From: an uncultured Methanobacterium sp.
Lineage (GTDB): Archaea > Methanobacteriota > Methanobacteria > Methanobacteriales > Methanobacteriaceae
Length of the DNA: 64,000 nucleotides
Assembly: GCF_963665055.1 (NCBI RefSeq)
Contig: NZ_OY762015.1
Coordinates: forward strand, 2,564,501-2,628,500
Direction of reading: 5' to 3'
In this document: positions 1 through 9,817 of the stretch, one piece after another
Layout: each line of letters opens with the position of its first letter
Position numbering within the stretch: the first letter of the stretch is position 1
Made by a program: the position numbers and the translations under genes
The notes under the pieces: model-generated
What the model saw: the letters and a program-made list of their open reading frames with translations, nothing else
The model's database searches: none
Told to the model about the DNA's origin: nothing

Positions 1-106
1 AAATTCTTTGTTAATAACAATATTTAACAGTATAATATCAAATTAGGTGAAATTAAAAAATAAAGCCGAAAAAAGGCAGTTTATATTAAAATTAAAGGGA
101 GGATAA

Positions 107-3100
107 ATGTTTAAGGAGAAAAACAAATCAATACTGTTTGTTGTTCTAACACTTTTTTTCATTATGGTTGGTACCAGCGGAGCTGTTTCAGCAGCTGATG
201 ATAATTCCACCATGAACACAACAACAGTGCCAGCGTACACTAATGTATACGTTCAAATCTCAAATAACGTTTCATTCAACAGCACTGGCAACAATACCTA
301 TTACATTCAACAAACCGGAGGAGGTCTAAACGCGGTGCACATTGCAAACAATTCCGCAGCCACCACCAACACAGGTGGAACTACCTTCACCTCCAATCAG
401 TCCGGAACTTTATACGCAACCGACACTGGTGGTCGTGGATACCAGGACGATGTCGTGTTGCTGCTGGCAGTGCAGGCAGTTAATGGCACAATTCCAGATG
501 ATTTTGCAGTGACCATCACTGTAAATGGTTACAACTGGGTGCCCACAGGAGTGGTAAACGCTGCACCAGCACTGGACACCATCAGTAGTTTCCACACTAC
601 TTTAAGCCAGACTTTCACCAAGGTTGATTTCCTTTACGGTCCACAGAACTGGAGACCTTCCGGTTACAGTTCAACTTATGCTTACCCCATTTACCTGGGG
701 GAGAACATGAGTGATCCATCGAACATGTTCTACTTACTGTTCATAGACACCCATGCCGGACTGCTGGGATCAGGTTATCCTGGTGGAAATTCTCAATTTA
801 TCAACAATGGAGCAGTGGAAATAAACTACAACTTCACCAATCTCCAGTCTCTGGCTTCTTTTAACATCTACGCCTACAATGCCAACACCACCTGGGGTCC
901 AGGAATGCAGTGGACCAACAGTATAAATCCCTCAGGATCTGGAGGACCAAGTGGATATGTGGTGTACGGAATTTCACCAGCAGTGGCTAACTTCACAGTA
1001 AGCACAATCAGTGGAGCTGCACCACTGGATGTTCAGTTTACAGATACCTCCAGCAACAATCCTACCAGCTGGACCTGGGACTTTGGTGATGGATCAACCA
1101 GCACCGAAGAAAACCCAACTCACACCTACAGTACCCCTGGTACTTACACCGTGAGTTTAACCGCAGCCAACAGTGCAGGAAACAGCACCCAAACTCAGAC
1201 CAATTTAATAACCGTGAACTGGCCTGCACCCACTGCAAACTTCACCAGTAATGTTACCAGTGGATTTGCAGCATTACCAGTCCAATTTAATGATGCATCT
1301 AAGGGTAATGTCACAGGATGGTTCTGGGACTTTGGTGATGGATCAACCAGCACAGAAAAAAACCCAACACATACTTACAGTACCTCTGGAACTTACACTG
1401 TAACTTTAACTGTAACTGGTCCAGGTGGTAACAGCACCCTATCCCAAACTGGTTATATTGGTGTATTTAACAGCACTTCACCAAGCGTGACTGCCACACC
1501 AGATGGAGGTGCCTACAACAGCACACAGTATGTGAGTTTGTCTGTTGATCAACCCGGAAGCACAGTATATTACACAACAGATGGAAGCGACCCCACTGAC
1601 AGTAACAACAGCAGTAGGGTTCCTTATTCAGGACCTATTCCCCTCACCAGCACCACTAACCTGCAGTACGCTGCAGTGAATACCGGTGGTGTCTGGAGTT
1701 CAAGGAATTCAAAATATTATTACATAGACACGAGTATCCCCACGGTAACTGCCAGCCCTGCTGGTGGAGTATTTAACGGAACTCAGACCGTGACCCTGAC
1801 AGTTAATGATGAGGGTAATGCAACAGTTTACTACACCACTGATGGGTCGGACCCACAAAGTAGTAGCAGCAGAACAGTATACACCACTCCCATCACTGTG
1901 AATACATCCATGGTCCTCAGGTATATAGCGGTTAATCTGGTAAACAATTGGAGCCCAGAATACACTCAAAATTATACCATAGTAAATGCACCGGTTGCAA
2001 ATTTCACCGTAAACAAAACAAGTGGATCTGCACCATTAAATGTTCAATTCACAGACACATCAAGTAACAGCCCAACAAGCTGGCTTTGGACCTTCGGTGA
2101 CGGGACAAACAGCACTCAGGAAAACCCAACACACAACTACACCAAACCAGGAACATACACCGTAACCTTAACCGCAACCAACAGTGCAGGGAACAACACC
2201 ATAACCCGAACCAACTACATAACCGCAATCTTCACGGATGCTTATGTTTCACCAACCGGCAGTGACACAACCGGTGATGGAAGCAGCAGTAATCCTTATG
2301 CTACCATACAAACTGCTTTGAATAATGTGGTTGCTGGTGGAACCATACATTTAGCCAGTGGAACCTACACTGGAACAGGTAATGTGGCTTTAACCATCAC
2401 TAAAAACGTTACAATTGTAGGGGAAAACCAGGCCATCCTTAACGGGGCCAACACCAATACCATATTCACAGTTAATTCCGGTGTAAATGTTACATTTACC
2501 CAGTTGAAATTCACCGGTGGTAAAGGAACCAATGGTGGAGCCATCTACAACAGTGGAACGTTAACTTTGAATAACTGTACCTTCAGTACCAACTCTGCAT
2601 CTAGCATGGGTGGTGCGATTTACAGTACCAGTACTTTGAATGTAAATGGCTGTACCTTCAGCTCTAACACCGTAATCACTAAAGGTGGTGCTATCTACAA
2701 TACCGGTACTTTAAACGTGAATAACAGTATTTTCACCGGTAACATGGCCACATCTAACCACGGTGGTGCTATATTCAACCAGGGTACTGCAACGGTAAAT
2801 AACACCCTTTTTGTCGGTAACATTGCAAACTTAAATGGTGGAGCTATCTTTGACCAGGGTACTTTAACTGTTCGCTTCAGTTCCTTCGTAAATAATAGGG
2901 CATCAAGTGGTAGTTCCATTTACCGTTCTTCAGGTACGGTGAATGTTGATTACAACTGGTGGGGTTCCAACAGTAATCCATCCAGCCAGGTAACTGGTAT
3001 AACCATTAATAACTGGTTGTACATGACTGAAACAGTTAACCCAACCACCATTGGAAATGGCAGTACTGGTACAGTGACTGTCAGTTTCAACAACGTGTTT

Positions 3101-6100
3101 AACGGGACTAATGTCACCAGTATTGATCCGGTAAACGGTCATATCCTCGATGGAACTCAGGTAAGTTTCAGCAGTGTTCTGGGATCTTTAAATCCAGTAA
3201 CTGCATTAACCAAGGATGGTATTGCAACCACCATATTAACAGCAAACGACACCCATATAAGGCCAATTTATGCCACCACAGACAATCAAACAGTTTTCGT
3301 ATATGTAAATGGTATAGGAACCACCATTTCAACTGGTAACGCCACCTGCCTCATGGGCAACACCGTGAATCTAACTGCAACCCTGAACAATGTTAATGGT
3401 TCTCCTTTACAGGGTCAGACCGTGACCTTCACTGTGAATGGTTCCAGTTACAGTGCAATCACCGATGAAAACGGTGTTGCTACACTGAATTATACACCTA
3501 CCAAACCAGGAACATACAATGTAACTGTTAGTTTTGCAGGTGACGCAACCTACGGGGACTCATCAAAAACAGCTTATCTCACGGTTCAACTAATGGATGC
3601 TTACGTTCTACCAACTGGTAGCGATACCACTGGTGATGGAACTTTAGCTAATCCCTATGCCACCATACAAAATGCTTTAAATAACGTTGCAACTGGTGGA
3701 ACTATCCATTTAGGTAGTGGAACCTTCACTGGAACCGGTAACGTGGCTTTAACCATCACTAAAAACGTTAATATTGTGGGTGAAAATCAGGCCACCACCA
3801 TCATAAACGGGGCCAATGCCAACACCATATTCACAGTTAATTCCGGGTTAAACGTTAAGATCGTGAACTTAACAATTGCCAACGGAACAACCATCAGTGG
3901 TGGTGCCATATTCAATGCTGCGAATTTGAACATGACTAACTGTACCCTGACAACCAACACCGCAACTTCTTCGGGAGGAGCTATCTACAACACCGGTACA
4001 TTAACCCTGACTGGCTGCACACTTAACAACAACCTAGCAACCTATTCAGGAGGGGCCATATCCAACTCTGGTACTTTAAATATAACCAACACCAGTTTCA
4101 ATGCCAATTCATCACCAGGAACTTCCCTGGGTGGTGGTGCGATCTTCAATCAGGGTACTTTAAATGTCCATTTCAGTTCCTTTGTAAATAACCAGGCCAC
4201 AAGCGGTAGTACAATTTACCGTTCTTCTGGTACAGTGAATGCCACCTACAACTGGTGGGGATCCAATAATAACCCTTCTAGCCAATTTTATGGCACAGTG
4301 GATTACAGTAACTGGTTATACATGACTTTAACCGTTGATCCAACCACCATTGCCAGTGGTAACACTGGAATGGTTACGGTTAGTTTCAACAATGCATGCA
4401 ACGGAACCAATGTAACCAGTATCAACCCGGTAAACGGTCATATTACAGATGGAACCCTGGTGAATTTCAGCAGTGTGATAGGATCCTTCAATCCAGTCAC
4501 TGGAAGCACTGCTAATGGGGTGGCAACCACCACATTCACCGCAAATAACACCAGTATTAAGGCTATTAATGCCATAACAGACAATCAAATAGTTACAATA
4601 TACATAAACGGTATGGGCACTGTAATTGCAGTGGTTAATTCCACCTGTAATAATGCCACTGCTGTGAACTTAACTGCAACTTTGACTTCTCTAAACGGCA
4701 CAGCCTTAGCTGGTGAAACCGTAACTTTCACCGTGAATGGTTCCAGTTACAATACCACAACCAATGCCAATGGTGTGGCAACTGTAAGCTATACACCAAC
4801 CCGCGCTGGTGTTTACAGTGTAACTGCAAGCTTCTCCGGTGACTTAAACTATGGAGATTCATCAAAGATAGGTTATCTCACTGTTCAGTTAAATGATGTC
4901 TACGTCTCAACCACCGGTAATGATGTAACCGGGGATGGAAGTTCTGGCAATCCATTTGCAACCATACAGTACGGTACAAACTGTGCTGTTAATGGTGGAA
5001 CAGTCCACCTGGCCAGTGGAACCTACACTGGAACCGGTAATATGGGTTTAATCATTACCCGGAATGTTACTATTGTTGGTGAAAACCCGGCCAGTACCAT
5101 ATTAAATGGACAAAAATCAAGTAACTTCTTCACTGTTAATTCAGGAGTGAACGTTACAATAGCCAATTTAACATTAGCAAACGGAACAGCCACTAATGGT
5201 GGTGCTATATCCAATAACGGTATTTTATCTGCAAATTACTGTAACTTCAATGGTAACACTGCAAATAATCAGGGTGGAGCTATCTACAATTTCAATGGAG
5301 CTACTGCTACTTTCAATGGTTGTAACTTCATCAATAACATAGCAAACATTAGTTATGGTGGTGCTCTATACAATTACAACTGTACCGCTACTTTGTACAA
5401 TTGTAATTTCATAAACAATAATGCAAATACCTGGGGTGGAGCTATATGCAATGCCTGGAACGGTACTTTGAATATGATTAACTGTGCAATCACCAATAAC
5501 TCTGTAACCAGTCAGGGTGGTGCTATTGCCAACGTGGGTGTTAATGCCATCTTAAATTTAACTAACTGTAATTTAAGTGGAAATACAGCAACCAGTCAGG
5601 GTGGTGCAATCTACAACAACGGAATTGTAAATGCAAAATTCACCTCCTTTGTAAATAATAATGCACCTTCTGGAAGTGCCATTTACCTTGCTCAGGGCAC
5701 AGTCAATGCCCAGAATAACTGGTGGGGATCCAATAACAATCCATCCAGCCAGATATATGGTAATGTCACCTACGGTAACTGGTTGTACATGACTGAAACT
5801 GTTAATCAGACTGCTATAGCTAACGGTAGTACTGTAACTGTAACTGTGAGTTTCAACAACATCTGGAATGGAACTGGAGTGGTTAGTATAGATCCAGCCA
5901 GTGGACATATTACTGATGGAACTTTGGTGAACTTCAGCAGTCCACTGGGCAGTTTTGATCACACAAAACTTGGAACGGTTAATGGTGTTGCCACAGTCCT
6001 TTTCACTGCAAATATTTTAGGATCTGGAGTTATTAACGCGACTACCAATAATCAGATTGTTTCAGCTGATGTAGCCGTGTTTAACAACACCCCAGTGAGC

Positions 6101-9100
6101 GTGACTGCCACACCGGATGCCGGTACATACAATTCCAGTCAGACTGTGACCTTAACCAGTGACCAGCCAGGCAGTACCATCTATTACACAACTAATGGCA
6201 GTGATCCTACAGATGCAAGTAACCCAAATAGGGTACCTTACACTGTGCCGATTCAAATCTACAATAACACGGTACTGAACTTCGCAGCGGTGAATTCAGT
6301 AGGAGCTTGGAGTATAAAGTACACCAAAAACTACACTATCCTGCAGCAGGATGTGTATGTTTCACCAACCGGCAGTGACCTGAATGGTATTGGAACTATA
6401 GCTAATCCATTTGCAACCATACAAACCGGATTGAACAACCTTCTTCCGGGCGGTACACTGCACTTACTGGCAGGAACTTACACCGGGACAGGTGACCATG
6501 GAATAATCTTAACCAGAGATGCTAATTTAGTGGGTGAAAACCCCAACACGACCATAATCGATGGAACCCACTCAAGTGTACTGTTTACAGTACAGACAGG
6601 TGTGACTGTAACCTTTGAAAACATAACCCTGGCCAATGCCACCGGAACTTCCGGAGTTGCCCTCAATAACAATGGTAATTTAGCCATTCAAAACTGTAAC
6701 TTCAATGGTAACAGTGCAACCAGCCAGGGAGCTGCTATACTCAATATTGGTACTATAACCCGATTGAGTGATTGTAATTTCACAGGTAACTTAGCACCAT
6801 TTGGAGCTGTAATCTACAATGCAGGTACCCTGAGCAGTATAAGTAACTGTACATTTGCAGGTAATGGTATATCCGGAGGAAGTAATGGTGGTGCCATATT
6901 CAACAATGCTACCATCGTCTCCATCACAAATTCCACCTTCACTGGATGCTCAGCATCTTCCGGTGCTGCTATTGACAATTATTATGGTGGAAATATCAGT
7001 TACATTAGTGATTGTACTTTCAAAAACAACTCAGCAACTTACGGTGCCATATTCAACTATGCTACCATAGGAACCATCAGTAACTCCACATTTACAGGCA
7101 ACAATGCTTACTTTGCTGGTGTAATCAACAACATGGGTAATATTGCCCTGATAATTGGGGTTAATTTCCTAAACAACACTGCAACCTACGACTATGCTGG
7201 TGCTATCTTCAATTCAGGTAATATCACCATAACTGAATCTAGCTTCTCAGGAAACAAAGCAGCTACCAATGGTGGTGCAATATACACTTCTGGAACTTCT
7301 GCAATCACCACTGTGCATTTCAGTTCCTTCGTGAATAACACCGCAAAAACTGGAAGTACAATTTACGCAAATTCTGGTACAATCAATGCAACCAATAACT
7401 GGTGGGGATCCAACAGTAACCCTGCTAGTCAGTTCTATGGTACTGTGGATTACAGTAACTGGTTGTACATGACTGAAACTGTAAACCCAACTGCTATAAT
7501 CAATGGAAACACTGCTACTGTAACAGTGAGTTTCAACAACATCTGGAATGGAACAGCGGTGGTTAGTATAGATCCAGCCAGTGGACACATTGTGGATGGA
7601 ACCCTTGTGAAGTTTTCCAGTTTACTGGGAAGCCTCAACCACCTGACTGCAGGAACGGTTAACGGTGTAGCCACTTGTGTGTTTACTGCTCTTGATTTGG
7701 GTGCTGGATTTGTTAATGCCACCACAAACAGTCAAACTGTTTCAAGTAATGTTACTGTAGTTGGAATTGTCAATGACCGGACCAATGCAACTTATACCAG
7801 TATTCAGGCTATGATTGATGATGTGAATACCCTTGCAGGTGATACTATCACCTTCTACACTGGTAGTTACACTGAAAACATTGTTTTAAGCAAGAGTTTG
7901 GTATTCAATGCTTCCGGTGTTGTGCACCTGATCCCATTGGATGCTTCCCAGCCTGTGCTTACCATAACCAGCAGTGGTAGTGGTAGTGTGATTCAAGGAT
8001 TCATCATTAATGGTGCATTGAGTAGTTCTGGAGTGAGTCTGGACTCTGCCAGTAACGTGACCCTGGTGAACAATACTATCAACGGGAATTACGTGGGTGT
8101 TAAGTTCTGGAACTCCACTGACAACACCATTGCCAATAATACGGTTACTGGTAATGTTTGGAGTGGTATCTGTCTGGATACCAGTAATGCGAACACCATT
8201 TCTGGAAATACTGTTTATGGTAACCAGGAAGGAGTGTTTGTGGCTAACAGTGTTGGAAACACCGTAACCAACAACACTGTCTCAGGTAACACCTACACTG
8301 GAATCACTGTCCTTGGTGGTAGGGATAACCTCATCCAGGGCAACAATGTACAGGGTAACGGTGTTAGTGGAATCTTAATCCAGGGTAGTGCAAACAACAA
8401 CCTGACTGGTAACACAGTTCAGAACAACTCCTGGAGTGGAATCTGTCTCGATGGAGCTACTGGTAACAGTTTAACTGGTAACAGTGTTTCTGGTAATCAG
8501 GAAGGTATTTTCGCTGCTAACAGTGCATCAGGAAACACAATAAGTGATAACACTGTATCCGGCAACCTTGGAAATGGTATCAGCGTTATTCAGGGAAGTG
8601 GTAACACTGTAGGAAACAACACAGTTGTATCCAACGGTGTATCTGGTGTTTTCGTGCAGAATAGTAGTTCAACTGTGGTTAATGACAACACTATAGAGAA
8701 TAATAGCTGGACTGGAATCTGTCTGGACCAGACTACTGGAACCAATGTCAGTGGTAACACTGTGTCTGGTAATCAGGAAGGTATCTTTGTTGTAGGAAGC
8801 CAGGGAACTGATATTGTTGCTAATTCCGTGACTAACAGTACTTTTACTGGAATCAGCATTTTAGGTGGTTCCAATGATACTGTTATTATTGGAAACCAGG
8901 TCAGTGGTAATGGTGTTAGTGGTATTCTGGTTCAACGTAGTAACTTGACCACTATTCAGGGTAACACTCTTCAGAAGAACTCCTGGAGTGGTGTCTGTCT
9001 TGATCAGGCGACCAACACCTCGGCAACTGTTAACAACTTCGAGAATAATCCTGAGCAGGCTCTGGCTGTGGGTGGATCAGGTAACTCCTTTGACAGTAAT

Positions 9101-9190
9101 TACTGGAGTGACTGGCCTTACACCTTCGCCAGACCTATAGATGGGGATAACAACATCTCGGATGCTAATCCACAGACCAAACCATACTGA
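107..9190 (+). CDS. Giant secreted adhesin-like protein (3027 aa)
   Basis: Surface protein, probably displayed on the cell wall; no enzyme function is evident. The start has a GGGAGGAT ribosome site four bases upstream. Residues 1-29 are a signal peptide (KEKNK, hydrophobic core, cleavage near VSA-A). Then: an N-terminal domain (about 35-290) shared with the next two genes; two PKD domains (about 292-458, WDFGDGSTST); two chitobiase-C-like domains (about 460-625, YYTTDGSDP); a third PKD (about 628-708). Four modules follow (about 711-2555), each a DUF1565-like strand (YVSPTGSD), GGAIYN helix repeats, NWWGSN and an Ig/invasin-like domain; another chitobiase-like domain lies near 1995-2080. A NosD helix (about 2556-3027) ends in WSDWPYTFARPIDGDN. 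There is no membrane anchor. N-x-S/T sequons are dense, so N-glycosylation is likely. The hairpin at the stop codon suggests a single-gene transcript. Confidence 0.93.
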   Translation: MFKEKNKSILFVVLTLFFIMVGTSGAVSAADDNSTMNTTTVPAYTNVYVQISNNVSFNSTGNNTYYIQQTGGGLNAVHIANNSAATTNTGGTTFTSNQSGTLYATDTGGRGYQDDVVLLLAVQAVNGTIPDDFAVTITVNGYNWVPTGVVNAAPALDTISSFHTTLSQTFTKVDFLYGPQNWRPSGYSSTYAYPIYLGENMSDPSNMFYLLFIDTHAGLLGSGYPGGNSQFINNGAVEINYNFTNLQSLASFNIYAYNANTTWGPGMQWTNSINPSGSGGPSGYVVYGISPAVANFTVSTISGAAPLDVQFTDTSSNNPTSWTWDFGDGSTSTEENPTHTYSTPGTYTVSLTAANSAGNSTQTQTNLITVNWPAPTANFTSNVTSGFAALPVQFNDASKGNVTGWFWDFGDGSTSTEKNPTHTYSTSGTYTVTLTVTGPGGNSTLSQTGYIGVFNSTSPSVTATPDGGAYNSTQYVSLSVDQPGSTVYYTTDGSDPTDSNNSSRVPYSGPIPLTSTTNLQYAAVNTGGVWSSRNSKYYYIDTSIPTVTASPAGGVFNGTQTVTLTVNDEGNATVYYTTDGSDPQSSSSRTVYTTPITVNTSMVLRYIAVNLVNNWSPEYTQNYTIVNAPVANFTVNKTSGSAPLNVQFTDTSSNSPTSWLWTFGDGTNSTQENPTHNYTKPGTYTVTLTATNSAGNNTITRTNYITAIFTDAYVSPTGSDTTGDGSSSNPYATIQTALNNVVAGGTIHLASGTYTGTGNVALTITKNVTIVGENQAILNGANTNTIFTVNSGVNVTFTQLKFTGGKGTNGGAIYNSGTLTLNNCTFSTNSASSMGGAIYSTSTLNVNGCTFSSNTVITKGGAIYNTGTLNVNNSIFTGNMATSNHGGAIFNQGTATVNNTLFVGNIANLNGGAIFDQGTLTVRFSSFVNNRASSGSSIYRSSGTVNVDYNWWGSNSNPSSQVTGITINNWLYMTETVNPTTIGNGSTGTVTVSFNNVFNGTNVTSIDPVNGHILDGTQVSFSSVLGSLNPVTALTKDGIATTILTANDTHIRPIYATTDNQTVFVYVNGIGTTISTGNATCLMGNTVNLTATLNNVNGSPLQGQTVTFTVNGSSYSAITDENGVATLNYTPTKPGTYNVTVSFAGDATYGDSSKTAYLTVQLMDAYVLPTGSDTTGDGTLANPYATIQNALNNVATGGTIHLGSGTFTGTGNVALTITKNVNIVGENQATTIINGANANTIFTVNSGLNVKIVNLTIANGTTISGGAIFNAANLNMTNCTLTTNTATSSGGAIYNTGTLTLTGCTLNNNLATYSGGAISNSGTLNITNTSFNANSSPGTSLGGGAIFNQGTLNVHFSSFVNNQATSGSTIYRSSGTVNATYNWWGSNNNPSSQFYGTVDYSNWLYMTLTVDPTTIASGNTGMVTVSFNNACNGTNVTSINPVNGHITDGTLVNFSSVIGSFNPVTGSTANGVATTTFTANNTSIKAINAITDNQIVTIYINGMGTVIAVVNSTCNNATAVNLTATLTSLNGTALAGETVTFTVNGSSYNTTTNANGVATVSYTPTRAGVYSVTASFSGDLNYGDSSKIGYLTVQLNDVYVSTTGNDVTGDGSSGNPFATIQYGTNCAVNGGTVHLASGTYTGTGNMGLIITRNVTIVGENPASTILNGQKSSNFFTVNSGVNVTIANLTLANGTATNGGAISNNGILSANYCNFNGNTANNQGGAIYNFNGATATFNGCNFINNIANISYGGALYNYNCTATLYNCNFINNNANTWGGAICNAWNGTLNMINCAITNNSVTSQGGAIANVGVNAILNLTNCNLSGNTATSQGGAIYNNGIVNAKFTSFVNNNAPSGSAIYLAQGTVNAQNNWWGSNNNPSSQIYGNVTYGNWLYMTETVNQTAIANGSTVTVTVSFNNIWNGTGVVSIDPASGHITDGTLVNFSSPLGSFDHTKLGTVNGVATVLFTANILGSGVINATTNNQIVSADVAVFNNTPVSVTATPDAGTYNSSQTVTLTSDQPGSTIYYTTNGSDPTDASNPNRVPYTVPIQIYNNTVLNFAAVNSVGAWSIKYTKNYTILQQDVYVSPTGSDLNGIGTIANPFATIQTGLNNLLPGGTLHLLAGTYTGTGDHGIILTRDANLVGENPNTTIIDGTHSSVLFTVQTGVTVTFENITLANATGTSGVALNNNGNLAIQNCNFNGNSATSQGAAILNIGTITRLSDCNFTGNLAPFGAVIYNAGTLSSISNCTFAGNGISGGSNGGAIFNNATIVSITNSTFTGCSASSGAAIDNYYGGNISYISDCTFKNNSATYGAIFNYATIGTISNSTFTGNNAYFAGVINNMGNIALIIGVNFLNNTATYDYAGAIFNSGNITITESSFSGNKAATNGGAIYTSGTSAITTVHFSSFVNNTAKTGSTIYANSGTINATNNWWGSNSNPASQFYGTVDYSNWLYMTETVNPTAIINGNTATVTVSFNNIWNGTAVVSIDPASGHIVDGTLVKFSSLLGSLNHLTAGTVNGVATCVFTALDLGAGFVNATTNSQTVSSNVTVVGIVNDRTNATYTSIQAMIDDVNTLAGDTITFYTGSYTENIVLSKSLVFNASGVVHLIPLDASQPVLTITSSGSGSVIQGFIINGALSSSGVSLDSASNVTLVNNTINGNYVGVKFWNSTDNTIANNTVTGNVWSGICLDTSNANTISGNTVYGNQEGVFVANSVGNTVTNNTVSGNTYTGITVLGGRDNLIQGNNVQGNGVSGILIQGSANNNLTGNTVQNNSWSGICLDGATGNSLTGNSVSGNQEGIFAANSASGNTISDNTVSGNLGNGISVIQGSGNTVGNNTVVSNGVSGVFVQNSSSTVVNDNTIENNSWTGICLDQTTGTNVSGNTVSGNQEGIFVVGSQGTDIVANSVTNSTFTGISILGGSNDTVIIGNQVSGNGVSGILVQRSNLTTIQGNTLQKNSWSGVCLDQATNTSATVNNFENNPEQALAVGGSGNSFDSNYWSDWPYTFARPIDGDNNISDANPQTKPY

Positions 9191-9230
9191 GTAGTGAAAT
9201 AACTACTCATAATCCTCTTTTTATTTTTTT
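9189..9230 (+). terminator. Hairpin-plus-T-tract terminator overlapping a stop codon
   Basis: GAGTAGT and ACTACTC form a 7-bp stem around the loop gaaata, followed by a T-rich run. The TGA stop of the preceding adhesin gene lies at the base of the stem. The same GAGTAG/CTACTC stem recurs after two other adhesin genes in this window. Confidence 0.7.
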
Positions 9231-9817
9231 AAGGTTTTTTGGCGATTATTTATTTAAAAAAAGCGATTTTTATTTAAAAGAGTTAATTTTCACAGAGTTG
9301 ATTTTTTCGTGGGGTTTCAATGAGGTTTATTTTCTTGCGTATAGTCCGATTATGTATTAATTTATATTGGGGTGTGGATGTCTGATTTACATGGGTTTTG
9401 TAAGATTTACAGGGTTCAATGGTCACAGATCTGATCTTACACAAATGTGGATAGAACCATCCATTTATGAAAAAATTTTAATTCGAAAATTATTGATTTT
9501 AATCATGGAATAAATTTTATTTAAGGTAAAAATTGGATTATATCAGTTTTTAATGGTAAATATATTTTTTTAAGCTAAATATATAATTTGTAGTTCTTTT
9601 TAATTCATTTAAACTATTTTTAATGGGATATATGGGAGTCGGAATAATCCTTCCGGGTAATCGATAGGTATATTAATTCTATTCGCTAATGATTGTATCG
9701 TATATCAATGAATAAATTGACACAAATTTTGTCCAGTTGGGGCAATGATTTTGTTAATTTAATTGGTTAAGTAATTCAAAAAATATGGTTTACATTAAAA
9801 AAACAAAAGGAGGATAA
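9231..9817. other. AT-rich intergenic region before the second adhesin gene
   Basis: I see no gene here. A TATA-like run (ctaaatatataatttg, near 9574-9592) is a possible promoter but would give a leader of about 200 bases. A CGATA stretch at 9662 does not form the inverted repeat found before other genes. The last 35 bases (gtttacattaaa, then aaaggaggataaatg) resemble the leader of the gene at 107, so the two genes seem to share an ancestral 5' end. Confidence 0.5.

Noticed and set aside
2500..7300. Possible CRISPR or simple tandem array from the repeated GGTGGTGCTATC-type DNA
   Set aside because: The repeats are in frame, degenerate and encode GGAIYN turns of a beta-helix; there are no uniform repeats or spacers.
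7247..7725. Antisense open frames of about 90-130 codons within the adhesin genes
   Set aside because: The repetitive Asn/Thr/Gly codons keep other frames open by chance; they lack ribosome sites and show Cys/Ser- or Pro/Val-rich nonsense composition.
7770..9190. Assigning copper-binding (NosD) or polysaccharide lyase activity to the C-terminal helices
   Set aside because: Only the helical repeat fold resembles those families; no catalytic or metal-site residues can be recognised.
9718..9737. TTGACA at 9717-9722 as a bacterial -35 box
   Set aside because: The surrounding genes use archaeal TATA-type promoters, and no -10 element lies at the proper distance.
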